Below, piece after piece: positions 13,286-26,180 of a stretch of DNA of 48,132 bases. The notes beneath the pieces are model-generated. The model worked only from the letters and a program-made list of their open reading frames with translations. It had not been told where the DNA came from and ran no database searches. Made by a program: the position numbers and the translations under genes. Positions within the stretch are counted from its first letter, which is position 1, and the number at the start of each line of letters is the position of its first letter. The DNA is from Saccoglossus kowalevskii (lineage: Eukaryota; Hemichordata; Enteropneusta; Harrimaniidae): NCBI RefSeq assembly GCF_000003605.2, contig NW_003124905.1:371488-419619 (forward strand), given 5' to 3'.

Positions 13286-14100
13286 TTAGCTGGAACGATC
13301 GTTTAATGAACGTTCAAAGGAAGAGAGGTTGTAACACTGGTGCTGCGTGGCCGGTTGCGAATTGACAAAAGAAAAAAAAACGTAAAAACAAAAAACAATT
13401 ACAGTATTTCACAGTGTTATGAGAATCGTGTCGTTTCCACGATATTGTCTCTCGCTACGAGCATACGATTACTATGATTATTGTACACAGTCGTATTCAG
13501 CAACAGCACGCATGTGAAAAGATCGTTTGAAGAAGCAGCGTTCCTCAACCTAGTCTAACAAGCAGTAGCATTGCTGTTGAAAATCGCACACTTACGTACA
13601 CAATACTCCACCAGAGAATCACGCATCGTCAGCGGTCTTCTCCTCAAACGGGGCCGCTTTTTCCTTGAAAGGCTAGTCCGTGTCGCGTACACCGGTGAAT
13701 AAATGCTCCTGATATCACGGACGACAGAAACAAATCCCCTGTTAGCAGAGTGCGATGCGCTCGTGTAACTACGGAAAGAACACTGGATGCAACCGACGTG
13801 GGAAGCCGTACTCTACAGATGTGAAAGGCCGCTGGGATTTGAATATTACAATGAGGCTCTCTGCTACTTGTATATTTGTACATTTCATAATAAAAAATAG
13901 CTAACTCATTCCAAGAGAAGAGAGCAAACTCTGGTGACGCGCGCGCAAGTGATGAGTTCTCATTATCTACACCCATTCGCACATTTTGAGTAATTCGTTC
14001 TATCTGGAATGCAGATTTTTCCATTGACGTAACCACGGCAACACGAGTCGATCTATCGAGGGTATCATCGAAACCCAACATTCGCTGTACTTAAGTGCAT
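13286..14100. other. 5' flank of the receptor exon, including a G+C-raised tract
   Basis: This lies upstream of the receptor exon on its coding strand, so it probably holds 5' UTR, promoter or an upstream intron. The part nearest the exon (13369-13400) is A-rich on the plus strand. From about 13620 to 14080 the G+C content is visibly higher than the surrounding background. That tract carries a 145-codon open frame on the minus strand (14081 to 13644) that resembles no family I recognise. I saw no clear TATA box or initiator at a useful distance. Confidence 0.4.
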
Positions 14101-17100
14101 TGGCGATTTCCTCGTAACACGGCCCGCGATATATGTCATCTTTCACGTGTATTTTTGAATTATTGGTCATGTTTGTCGCTCTTAGTAATATCCGTCACAT
14201 TGATTAAAGAAGGGTAGACGTGAAGGTACGTAAGTACCTAATACTGATACCTTCCAATATTCAGGTAATTTTGAATTATTTCACAATTCTGCGCGTTTTG
14301 AGTTATACTATTATTAATATTGCCGGTTTGCTATGGGAATTCAATGCGTAGTTTCAATACACGTGCAAAGCCAGATTAACTAGAAATATATACCCCATCA
14401 ACTCATGTCTGTTTCAATTGTAACAATAACCACTGGTGAATTAATTAAATACTTAATATACTGATGATACAAATCCCATTATGCATATTATTACCTCTTA
14501 GAATAAAATTGGCATGTTGCCAGTTCGCGGTGAGAGGGGTCAGTCTAATAAATAGCAACCGAGTAAACCTGTTATTGGGAATTATTCTACGCGTATTGTA
14601 GCCGAGAGTAATACGATCATTAATGACCCGACTTCATCGGTGTGTAGTCTTGTCTATTGATGATACGCTGTGGTGCGCATGCGCATATAATGTCCGTTGC
14701 ATGTTTGCATAGAAGTTAAATTTTCATGCACAGTCGTGGTTGTGCTCCCCAGTAACCTCAACATACTCAATAATAAATTGTCATTAAAACATATTTTAAA
14801 AGTACCATAAAAAATGATTTCACGGAGTTCTTGGGTACCCGTTGAAACCGTTAAAAGCATAAATTCCACTGAATTGAGTATTATTACACAGTTTTATATC
14901 TCCGGGAGAATTGAGTCAATGTGATTTACTATTTTACTGATATAATAGTATGGTCTTGTCAATAAAATACTTGAAAATTACAGTACGGAACTAAGCTCCG
15001 GTGATAGATATTTATGTGATTCAGTATACGATCTCAAGATGATGGCACGGCAGGGACTGTGATTAAGATGATTCTGGCATCATTGGCTGCAGAATCGTAA
15101 GAAGTTTGTCCTTTCTTCATACTAGTATTTTGTAAATAATACTACTAAAAATAATATAAAAATAATGTGCTGACAAACGTATCGTGGTTAATATTTATAT
15201 TCGTAGCTGCAGACAATAGCGCATTTCTATGCGTGTACTGAGAACTATTTGCACTAATAATAGTGACAAATATTCGCCATCTGAATGGGCACAGTCAGAA
15301 CCAAAGCCCGGAGGCTTGTAAGCGATTGAATACATTTTTGATTAAACTTAATGAGCGTATGCTGGAATGACGACCTTCTTCAATTTGTGTCACATACACG
15401 TCTGTTTATTTCTGTTGGTATAAAAAAAATGTCCGATTTCGCAATAAATCAAATTAGTTATGTAACATCCGAAGGCGGCAAATGTTTTCTTACGAGTAGA
15501 CATAGTTGTCTTGTAGAGCACATGCTTGTTTGACGCATGTCTAAGAATGTAGGCCTTAGACGGGAATGTTGTACCGTAATCCTCTCATTTAGCGTGGATT
15601 AGGATGTTATTTATAGATTTCGTCTCCTAGTCGCTTCTTAATTATTTGTATATCTAGTGAACGTAGCTACAGGTAACCAATCTATTGTCGCATATTACGA
15701 GTTTAATATAACAGGCATAATCTACGGTGCGCGGTAATAGCTTTGGGTAAAGTATAAATGAAATAGATGAGGTTTACGTGCTTATGCTACCATATGCGAA
15801 ATTACGAGCAGCATTGTCATAATAAATGAAAATGTGCGTTACATGCACAAATCAAACAATTGTAGGCGCATTCGGTCGTCGATCTTTTAAGCGTTTTCTT
15901 TTTTTAAATACTTGAAGAAACGCATTTTATCGGTGATGGAGACAACAATCGTACTAATGGGTGTATACGACATCGCGTCGGATATATTTATGTCATTGTC
16001 GTACATGGGGAAAAACACTCAACACATATGCACCGGACCGCCATTTTATGGCAGTACACGTTATGTGCGTCATTTAATATCCAGCATGCGAATTAAATAT
16101 ATTTTAGGAACAGATTGGATTAGTTTATCAAGTACATGTTTGAAAAATATCCCTGTAAACGGACATCTTCTCAATAATTGCTTTTAGTGACGTAGATTCA
16201 CGGCATGCGGCTGTACCTGTCGCAAACCGTGGTGACGTGTGAACCAAAACCGAAGTCTGAAATATGTAATGTACATATAGTAATAAAAAGTTACCGAAAT
16301 CTATTCCTCAATAACGGAATAATTACTGAATCGTGCAAATTTAATTATTTTTACTATTATTCATTTCATAGACGTTCCCAGTTAGATCATTCATTCTCCT
16401 CACTCAGATTATTGGTGACTGACTTATATTGCGTAGAATGCATTAGCGCGTGGGATATCGAAAGCTGCTAATTGGTTGTGTACACATATTGATGGGGATC
16501 CAACGACTCGGCATGGAGTGTCTACAGCTGTCAGGTTGAGACCTCAAATGAAGACTGTGACGGACTCATAAGAGACATGGTACACAGCAGTTAAATGTGA
16601 TTTAATGGCGCGGTTAATCTCTGAAATATTTGAAATGCAGATAACAAGACAAGATACGAAACAACATGAATCTTATTTTCGCATCCAGATATAAACGGTG
16701 TATTTTAATTATTAAATCTTGAATCATCTTGTTAGCAATTAAAATACAATTATCAATCACGCTGAGACTGTAAGTATTCCACTCCCTTAGCCGATAAATG
16801 ATGTTACAGTATCTATCATGTTTTATGGCGGATGGTATAATTTCGAGCGTTCTTACGTAAGGACCGTATATATAAAAAAGACATATACAGTTGCGACTAT
16901 TAATAGACCATATCTGACACTATGGCATCATAATCGTGATACCAAGTATGCCAGACCCAAGAGCATTCGTAGAGCTTCATTGGATGTGTGTTACACTGTT
17001 TATTACATTATTAGTTTTACTATTACACATTCAATGGTTTGAATTTGTCTGAATTGCAAAAAAAAGAAGATCTGATCAGTGGTTTAACGTGAGTGGGTCA

Positions 17101-17589
17101 CAGCGATTCACTTGTGTCTCCAATCACTCCAATCACTGTGCGTTCTGTTCCCAGAGAAATAGAATCGATGACAATAGTTATATATATAGTACTAACGCTT
17201 AATAGACGAAACCCGAAGCATTGCTCGGATTTGTGGTTTGTGTTACTAAGTTATTATGTTAGAGATGTCAGCCGATTTGCACATTCAGCCTAGCGTTATA
17301 GACTTAGGACGCGTTCGAGAGATATGAACAAATACACTGCAGTTGGATTTTTTTATACCGAAGCGATCGCGGCATGTACCCGTTGGAGTCGCCCTCGTGT
17401 CACTATAATTCTTCGTACATATGGTGAGTGATAATTCGCTATGCACTTCGTTTTAAAAATCGTGACAATGTAACGCCATCGTTTCATACATGGAATTCGA
17501 TTCTTCCAATAAGATAGGGTGTAAATAACCATGTCCACAGTACTATTAATCCTTTCATACACTGGTTTACTAGAAGGCAACGAGAGTGT
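14101..17589. other. A+T-rich non-coding stretch
   Basis: I see no gene or recognisable mobile element. Open frames are short and of low-complexity composition. Confidence 0.6.
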
Positions 17590-18140
17590 AAAGCTTTGCC
17601 ACAGCTGCAACCTCTCTTAGAAATGTCATGAAAATTCGATTTATTGGCTAATAATGAAAAAAAAAAACATGTTTCATTGGTAGCATAACCCAGATCTAGT
17701 TAGTAGTTTGGTGTCTAAAAGGCAACACATTCGAAAAATCATAATAATTGGTCTACAACGTTTTGAGTTATTTTTCAATAGCAAACAACATGTCTCCATG
17801 GCAACCGGACCCAGAAGCCTTCCAAAAATCAAATAGATTGGTACTCACGGTAACTCAGATCATTCTAAATATTTCCTGAAAATTCGTCCTTAACTCTATT
17901 CTTTATCTAACGATGACAAAGAATCCTCTCAAAAATCTAATTAGCATGGCAACAGACTGATTCTTGTCTAAATAAATCATGGATATTTATCCATAATTTT
18001 TACGATTCATAGCAGTGGTTAATATCAATTCCAACAATTTCTGTGCCTACCGCTTCTTGATCTTTCCCAAAATCTAATCTTTGTTTCAACGTGAACTTCT
18101 TCAATCTGGAAATTTCATGAAAAGAGACAAACCAATAAAA
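17590..18140 (+). repeat. Decayed interspersed repeat with recurring ggcaac units
   Basis: Several degenerate units recur, each starting with (g)gcaac followed by a tract like ccaaaaatcaaat and then attggt: at 17606, 17721, 17799 and 17949. Phrases such as catgaaaattcg and gttttgagttattttt are typical of old, non-coding repeats found in many marine animal genomes (memory, not a search). The first unit resembles 39027-39100, which shares gcaacctctc and further matches downstream, so both probably derive from one family. Confidence 0.45.
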
Positions 18141-19680
18141 ACGTCGGCAATTCCACAACCCCTTTGCTTGAGGTGATATTACTTTATCTGTATGCTATAG
18201 ATCTCTTGGTTGCATCCTTATTTGATTTGATTTTCATTTGACTGTGTGTCAAATATTGTCGAATTTGAGTTCTCTGCACTTAAGAAACGTTTCAGCCTAA
18301 TGTTTCAACCAGAGGGAGTACTTCAGACATACGTTATATGACTCATGAGAAGCGATGGTATTTCGACTCCAGGATGTTCCGCATTGTTATATCAATTCAC
18401 AGTTTGATATTTGCACAAGAATCATGTGATCAACTTGATTCCTCATCAGTATGTCACATTATGAGTTCCTGTCGCCGGCGTCAGTATTCAACGCAGTAGG
18501 GCGATCACACAAGAACAATCAGAATGCAATTAGAACGCAAATCTAGCGTAATCACAAACGCGCAAAACGAATAGCTTCGTTGATACATTTAATCTGTTTT
18601 TTTCACAGACGGTAATTGCAGCCATTGGTAATGAATAACTAGTCCGTATGAACACGTGGTATGTGATAACTGTTATCAGCTTAATGTGTGTTGGGTATAT
18701 TAATTACATCCATAAATTGAGAATGTATGCAGATTTCAAAAATAACTATAGTTTTGAACCTTACCCTACTTTTCTAAATACCACACACAAAAATAGTATG
18801 TTTAAATTCAGAACAAGCAACCACAATTTCGCAATTGAGGAAGGAAGGTTTACCCCGTCAGAGACACATTTAGAAAATAAAATTTGTACACTTTATTTAA
18901 GATGAATTACACTTTTTACTACTTTGCCATAAATATCATTTAGACTGACAAGAAACCCTGACAGATGCTTCAGAACACGAAATGTAATTGTACAATTTTC
19001 TTTTTGATCCTACTTATACATCTACTACTTTTTAGTTTTTGTCATCCATATATTTATCACTAACAACTGGCAGAAATGTTCTTTTTCTAAAAATGCAATA
19101 CAAATATTACCTTTACTGTGTATAATGCTAGGTACATAATATATATTGTTATTGGAACTCAACAATCGTTTGAAATCGTCTGAGCTTATGCTCAGAAGAT
19201 CGTTTGTCGGTATTTTGTATACATATTCATAGAATTCGCTTAAATTACGCAGACATACTTGGCATAGCGATGCGTGACTTCTCGCGGATATTGTCTAATT
19301 ATGCCAAGTTGATGTGTCAATAGAATCGACATTGATAATGAAAATAGTGTACATTAGATTTCCAGTGTTATTTTCAACGATTTCGTTTGCAATCAGCAAC
19401 ACAGCTGGACAACTCATTTCACAACAAATCGGATAGCTCACTTGCTGCGCGGTTTACGATTAAAGTAACAGTACACATGCCGGGACAGTTAGACAGCAAT
19501 TCTCATCACCTCATGGGTCCTTATAATTGGTTTGCAATAAAGCATTGACACCTTTGTGTCTGACGGAAATTATGATGGTGTTACGAACTTTGATATCAAA
19601 CATGATGTGAGGTACAATTGTCTGCATCGACTCGCTCGCACACCTATATTGGCGTACGCATTCGGAATGTGGTGTCATAG

Positions 19681-19716
<36 letters not shown>

Positions 19717-22132
19717 TGTAAAACAAGGATATGTGATTTTTACTAGCCGACCAACGCCTTATTTATAGGTTCAAATACCTCAAAATATATTATTTTAATT
19801 TTCTTGTTTGTATTGTAATACGCGAAATGTGGCTTATGTGGTTGACACATGAGACGTTTTGGTGGCGATGAACTTGCGATTATATGCAAGAAACCACATT
19901 TGATCAACTCCATCTTGTAGATGATTTTAACGGATTATATATCACATTACTTATTTTCTAATCTTTGCAGTAACGGATGAGAAGCATATGCGGACGATTA
20001 ACTCTCAGACTCTCAACTGTAACTGAACTTATGATCCACTTACGGAAATGACGCATGCGTTGTTCGTAAAATTAACTTTTCAAAGCAACATTGATGATGC
20101 TGTAAGAGAAACGAAGGTGGCAATGACGTGGAGATACAAACATAATGTCCGTTGTAAGGTTTTCAATGTTTTACTTTATAAACTCCGCATCAGGAATCAA
20201 AACGATCGATCTCACGTGACCAAATCAGAAGTACGCATACAAATCAGCAGTTTTATCACGTGCTACACCAAATCAAGATAAGCTGACTTAGTTGAATATG
20301 TGGCACATGTTGAAGATTATCCAAACACGTGTAAATGACAAGGATATTAAAAGAGATTTAAAGCAAAAAGCGAAAAGTCCATATTACGCGTCAACAGAAA
20401 TATAGTGGTGAATATCATACGGCGCGTTCCAATTAGTGATTACAGAGCACGTGGATTACGGTTGTCAGGCAATGTTACGGCAGTGCGTTAGTGAAATGTA
20501 TTAATATACAAAGTAACCAAATTGCGCCTGACGATTCGTCTCACTCATTATTTGGTACATCGTTGTTCTTGCTCTGTAATCAAGCAATAATGGACTGTGC
20601 GCCGTTTTTTGGTTCCCCACGTATAGAGGTGCAAACTACATACCACATACTCACTATTTCACCATATCCATTATTATTTGCCACGAGTGTGTGATTCAAA
20701 TTGTAAAAACAGTAACTTATACATTAGATATTTATTTGAAATTATTGTTCTTTACGGAGACATAGCGTAATGCTGCAACCATTGTTCAGCACTCGTCTGT
20801 ATTTCTCAGACAATGTATTTTACCCGCGTTGTATACGTCGCCATGAATGCACAACAAACACAACGCGATGTCCAAACCAACATACACCCGCATCGAATCC
20901 GAACAGCGACTCTCAATATAGAAACACGAATATACATGGCGAAATATACACTTGTTAATAAGATGAACCCTTGTGCTGTACTCTCATACTAAAAGCAGTG
21001 TACTAGTTCGTTTTTAGAGAAAAACGTGCTTTCCTTATTTAGCTCTCAGCAAACGCAGGAATGCAGGTGAGTCACTGTATTAATAAAGACATATTTTTTA
21101 ATCTGCCCCTCGCCGTACGTGTTATTTTAAAACCTTTCTCACGTAGCTGCTTCTGTAAAAGGCACCGCGTTAAGAGAGAATGTAATCTTCGACGTGTTTC
21201 CTTTAGCCTCTGTTGTATTTATACAGTGTAGCTCTTGGACGTGTCGACAGCAAGTAATAAAATAACGTACAATTTCGGGTGCATTTGAAAGATCGGAATA
21301 TCAGGCTGGACCCCCCACCCTTACATGTCACTAATTATTTTTGTCAAAAGTGCAAGTAATCATAACACACTATTTTAACTAGTTATCTTTAGGACGCTGC
21401 GCTGATTGGCTGAAAATGCACTACCGTGAAGACATCAATGTACCCCTAAATAAATAACACCGCTATTCAAGTTTATTGTTACTGTTTGTTTAAGCCTAAG
21501 TCTCAACCTTTGGAAGCATCAGAACGGCGTGCAATCAAATGCGTACGCAGAATATAACAGGAATATCTAACAACTGGACTGTACGCAGGAAATATAGAAT
21601 AGGAATTATATTATTTTAAGTACAATTAGTAGCAACAATTACATAGTATATATATATAGTGCTACAATACAGGCTGCACGACGCTTTTAAGGAGTTCGAA
21701 TCGAGTTCAAATTTCGCATCAATCAAGCATGAGATAGCACACACCAAATACGAATAATTAGAAATGTACACTCTCGAAATATCGTCCGGTTTCAATCTGG
21801 GGTCTGTTACATCCTAAATATAAATATGCTAATAATATACTGTAATTGATTTCTACGTTGCACATCAAATTCTACAATTACGGCATTTAAGGAATATGTC
21901 CCATATTTTCAATTAGTCAGCCCAGTTGCGTCCCGATGCACTCATCGTCACTTATAGTACAATGTCTTATTCAACTAGATTGGTTTTTCAATTTTTCAAT
22001 TGCATATTCATGTATATTTATGATGTGTTTTTTTTAGAATTAATATCAAACTAAAGTTGTTAAATTCAAATGAATTGAGATTAGGAAAATTAGTTTCTTT
22101 CAGTTTATACCAACATCTTAATAGATGGTATT
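18141..22132. other. A+T-rich non-coding stretch with a possible microexon
   Basis: It contains the (AT)16 run at 19684 and an acceptor-donor pair around 21043-21066 (see findings). Otherwise I see only short, unrecognised open frames. Confidence 0.55.
19684..19715. repeat. (AT)16 microsatellite
   Basis: This is an uninterrupted AT dinucleotide run of 32 bp. It creates artificial Tyr-Ile open frames on both strands, which should not be read as genes. Confidence 0.95.
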
Positions 22133-22294
22133 TAACTTAAAATGGTGGGAGTCGTCACCTGCGCATGCGGCAGATGGCCATAGCGTATCGTTGATTTACA
22201 AACAAGCGTCTACCCATGATACCTTACGTTTTAGCGTGCGTTATTATTGTCGCTTAACACTCAATTAATGCGCATGCGCAGACCAGAATTTTAC
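22133..22294 (-). mobile_element. Short TIR element (MITE), copy 1
   Basis: This is about 160 bp and is homologous, in reverse orientation, to the element at 29653-29805. Shared blocks in the same order are gtcgtcacctgcgcatgcg, cagatggccat, tttacaaacaagcgtctac, ccatga, ttttagcg, actcaatt and gcgcatgcgcag. The end near 22133 is well preserved. The far end has decayed: the gtgacgac part is truncated to gac and the final cttaaatt-like end is degenerate. It has no coding capacity, so it would need a transposase supplied from elsewhere. Confidence 0.75.
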
Positions 22295-24563
22295 AGGACA
22301 AAATACATAATTTTTCAGACAATATTAACAGTCCCTGTAGCAAAGCTTTTTCTAGGAAAAGAAAGGCGACAAAAAAAAAATACTACTAATATCAACTTGA
22401 GTATAGTACAGGCTGATATATTGCCGCTATCATTTGTGAAACTCGCTGTTCTCGGAACATCTGACGTCATTTATTTTAAATCTTATTGACGGACTATGCA
22501 TTGCTCATTTTTGTCCATGCATCCGTGTGCTCGTTCTCATGTGCAAAAAAAAAAAACACAACGGAACATGATTTAGTGTTTTGTTCATGATTTTATATAA
22601 ATCTATCAAATTACCAATGTTCGCCATATGCCTTGAAAGTGTACCATTATGAAACAGCCATACGGGAGAGAAAATGACAACCGTAACCCCCCCCCCCCAA
22701 CCGTTGATCATTAGGCCAAAGTCGCAAAAAAGAAATACGATACAACCAAAAAAACTCAATTAATCCTAAAATACATTACAAAATACGGATAACATTAATG
22801 AAAGAATAATGCATCGACCAAGGCATACAAAACCAGAACATAGATTTAAAGTGAAATTAGAATAATGTAATACAATAGAAGCCTTCCTCCAACATTCATG
22901 ATTTACAATGCGTTGAATATACCATGTCTCACTATGTAGTACTTTCTGGTTATATAATAAGCTCTAACCAAATACATGTATATATGTGTTCAGTGATTAA
23001 TATGCTGCCAGTTGAATTTTACTAACGGAAAATTGTTGTTAAAATAGCAAAACAAAGTGGTGTGACATGCATGAATCATAATATTAAAGAGTCCACTTTA
23101 AGAAGTGTTTGTGCGTTCACTTTTATTTTGATAAATTACGCTATTTTCTGTTATGGTTCTCTCGTGATTAGAACACTGTGTCTAAATGCTCTCATTCTAA
23201 ACTACCACGTAATACGTTGCAATTTGGAGTGGCACGGCTGAATGAAACCATTTTATCAAATAGCAGCGGTTTTTATTTAAAAAAAACAAATTCAGCACAA
23301 CTTTCTACCACATGCTATGTAAAAAAAAATGAGGCACAGTGTTTGTTGAAGGACATTTATTAAGATATGTTTTGCATATACATAAATAATGTATAAGTTA
23401 TCTAGATCTAACACTAGTAGTTCATAACGAAATAAACATTGCAGTGACATGTCCATTACATTTGTAATTTACAGTAATGTTGATTGCATTGTTTACTGCA
23501 CGTTACTTTTCTTGAACTCTGTTAGTATTGTCGACAAAAACATACATACATTAAGCTATTAGGATTAAGCTGTATATTGAGTTTTAGTACCACTCTGCTG
23601 TTAATTTGATTTATTTTCGCACTTTAATACGCTACCGCTTTATATTGAATTTTGCTTCTCATTTTCTAGGTTAATTGTATAAATTATATATGTCCTTTTT
23701 ATCATTATTTTAATATGTTTCGGGTGAGCGAACGAAGTTAATTCGGTGGCAGGTTATTGTTAGTGACTATAGCTAGAGTGCGCCATAGCCTTTGTGCGGA
23801 CTCGTATCTTTATATCAATTTGATTTGGAACTGAAAAGATAATTTGTAAATATATACAATATCATAAGCTTTAGAAATTTAATAATAAGGAGGCATCACA
23901 AACCAGACACTGACTTAAATGTAATTGTTCATTAAAATAACACATGTTAATTAAATATCGCAAGTCTGTATATTTCAATTCTGGCGTTCGATTTTTGTAC
24001 GAGAAGTATTGAGTGGAGTTGAAAATGTCCAGTCTCTTGCATAAGACTTACTTGAAGGCTTGAATAATTCCAAAAGTGTGTGAGTGTCTGTCATTTAACT
24101 GTTTTCCATTCCCGTAATGTAGCGAATTAAAGATATTAAATATACTAAAAACAACATAATTATACAACCCATGAATTATATATTTCGTGACATAAGATTT
24201 TAATCTACAGCTTATGTTTATGTTAACATTTTCTAATTTACTGAAAACGTTTATTGTTTCACACGCAAATGGTAGAAAGAAAATATACCCAGAGTGATAT
24301 GGTTTAATCTAACACCTACCAATATGTTGGCGAATAATAAAGGTATAGAAACTGATTTCAATAATTGCATTGGAAAAAAGCATCAATTGTTTACAACCAT
24401 TAGAGATATTTAAGTGTGTCCTTATAATTCTTCTCATAAACACTATCTTTATTAGGTATCTACTTCCCAGTTTTTCCAACGGCATTATTGGATCATACCA
24501 CTTTAAATGGGGGCGTTTCTGCTGCTTTCGATTACTAGTTGCTGATATTATATGTACAAGCGT
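22295..24563. other. A+T-rich non-coding stretch
   Basis: It contains A12 and C12 homopolymers (22545 and 22687). No gene is recognised up to the assembly gap. Confidence 0.6.
22687..22698. repeat. C12 homopolymer
   Basis: Twelve consecutive C residues are notable in this A+T-rich setting. A run of 12 A residues lies 130 bp upstream (22545-22556). Length errors are likely at both. Confidence 0.9.
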
Positions 24564-24589
24564 ACATGTTTTTATTTTTGTTAGTTATT
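24564..24589 (+). repeat. Left copy of the gap-flanking 26-bp duplicate
   Basis: It begins acatgtttttatttttgtta and ends gttatt directly at the first N. It is identical to 24640-24665. Confidence 0.97.
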
Positions 24590-24639
24590 NNNNNNNNNNN
24601 NNNNNNNNNNNNNNNNNNNNNNNNNNNNNNNNNNNNNNN
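24590..24639. other. Assembly gap (50 N)
   Basis: This is a run of exactly 50 Ns. The 26 bp immediately left (24564-24589) are identical to the 26 bp immediately right (24640-24665). The two contigs therefore end and begin with the same sequence, which points to an unmerged overlap and not missing DNA. Any open frame crossing this point is artificial. Confidence 0.97.
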
Positions 24640-24665
24640 ACATGTTTTTATTTTTGTTAGTTATT
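24640..24665 (+). repeat. Right copy of the gap-flanking 26-bp duplicate
   Basis: It begins directly after the last N and is identical to 24564-24589. Unique sequence follows (acagctctctg). Confidence 0.97.
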
Positions 24666-25209
24666 ACAGCTCTCTGATTCGCCAACATGTTGTATAATAG
24701 CTTGAAAAACATTGTCAACGCATGTATAAACACAGGAAGAAACGGCGTCGCAGCGGTACTTTATGTTAAACCACAAGTACGTGCAGTGAATGTTAAGATG
24801 TACAATCACATAGAAACAAACACGAATTAGATGAACAGGGAACCGCAGAAATATAATATGACTGCGTGCTACGTTATTGGTTCCCATGTCTCGCCCGAGG
24901 GGTTTGTACAATCGACTTGGGCTAGTGAACTGAGTTGTTTGCTTCTTTCTGGTTCACCGTCAAAAATATGCTTCATTTTACAGTTAGAAAAACAAAGCAA
25001 CGGCTCCGAATGAAAAGTTCATTGACGGGTTCATGAGAAGGCTAAGCCATTATTAAAATAAGTGAATACTAATTTAAAACTAAATCCAGTTGTGTTCAGT
25101 GAAGTGGCCAATCAGAGAAACTGAATCAATCACCTATTCGTCATATGCAAAAATCTTAAATTCTTTGATATATCGAATTGCCGATAATACTTATCACTTT
25201 ATCAATATC

Positions 25210-25231
25210 ATATATATATATATATATATAT
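25210..25231. repeat. (TA)11 microsatellite
   Basis: This is an uninterrupted TA dinucleotide run in an A+T-rich stretch. Confidence 0.9.
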
Positions 25232-26031
25232 TTGACTCTATATAGCAAATATTTTAATGTTACGGTATTATCAGATCAAAACAGCTTAACAGTATTTCAA
25301 CCACGAATGTTTCCTAACTGGTCCTTAGGGCAATGATATGACGAGTCGTAGAAAACATTAAGACGCAGAGTTGATCAGTTCTCCGTGTCTCGTTTCTGCG
25401 TTATAACAGTTCTGAAGGTTTTCTTCTAGACTATTCAAGTCCACTTTTCAAATCAAGTCAAATCAAGTCTTGACACTATAAAACATATCTGCAGACTGTA
25501 GTATGAATCGCATGTTTGCGTCACTAATTGAACGTATGTGTTCAATATTACGTATTTGAAGTTCATTGTGTATTAATTCCTAATATTGTATTTTGGTTAT
25601 TACTACATGCTTCCCTTTTTTTTGCTTATCTGAAGTTATATAATTTTGGATATTGCTCATGTTCAGGCGCAAGTTTTCTATTTCCGGTTGGCAATATTAT
25701 TGCTTGCGTGAATAGGTTTTACATACCTTCAATTTTTATGCTCGCCCATCTCTATTTAATATGATCTACAACTATACCTCAAATATTTTGTTGCTCCTCG
25801 TTGCTCCGTTATTATCATGTGCTTTTTATATCCATCATCACGTAACACATTTATGTAGATGCTAATTTCCTGGTTGTTACACAAACATCTGAAAATGTAT
25901 ATTCTCCAACAGTATACAAATATTCCTGTGTTTTTTTCAATACATGTTTAAAACATTCGGCGGTTTCAAGAAAAAAAAATATAAAATCATAATCATGTGC
26001 ATTAGTACCGTTATCACAAAGCTAAATTGAG

Positions 26032-26044
26032 CACACACACACAC
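26032..26044. repeat. Short (CA)n microsatellite
   Basis: This is a CA dinucleotide run of about six units. A second one lies 110 bp further on. Confidence 0.85.
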
Positions 26045-26153
26045 TGTTTCTGCGTCGAGACTCTTACGATTGCATCTTAAACTACAAATTCCAATTAACG
26101 TATCTAATCATATATCTGCCAGGCAAATGATTGGTTTCAGTAAATGAAAAAAA

Positions 26154-26180
26154 ACACACACACACACAGACACACGCACA
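26154..26180. repeat. (CA)n microsatellite, interrupted
   Basis: This CA run follows an A-run and is interrupted by aga and cg near its end. Confidence 0.85.

Noticed and set aside
19511-19768. Open frames with Tyr-Ile repeats on both strands
   Set aside because: They are produced by the (AT)16 microsatellite.
21692-21703. gttcgaatcgag as a tRNA or SINE B-box
   Set aside because: There is no matching A-box, acceptor stem or cloverleaf around it. Similar B-box-like words elsewhere also lack tRNA context.
22711-22740. ttaggccaaagtcgc as a second Harbinger-like end
   Set aside because: It resembles the TIR start of the 43.8-kb MITE only over the first few bases, and no matching inverted end was found nearby.
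24370-24660. 96-codon open frame crossing the N run
   Set aside because: It includes unknown residues and reads the same 26-bp duplicate on both sides of an artificial gap.
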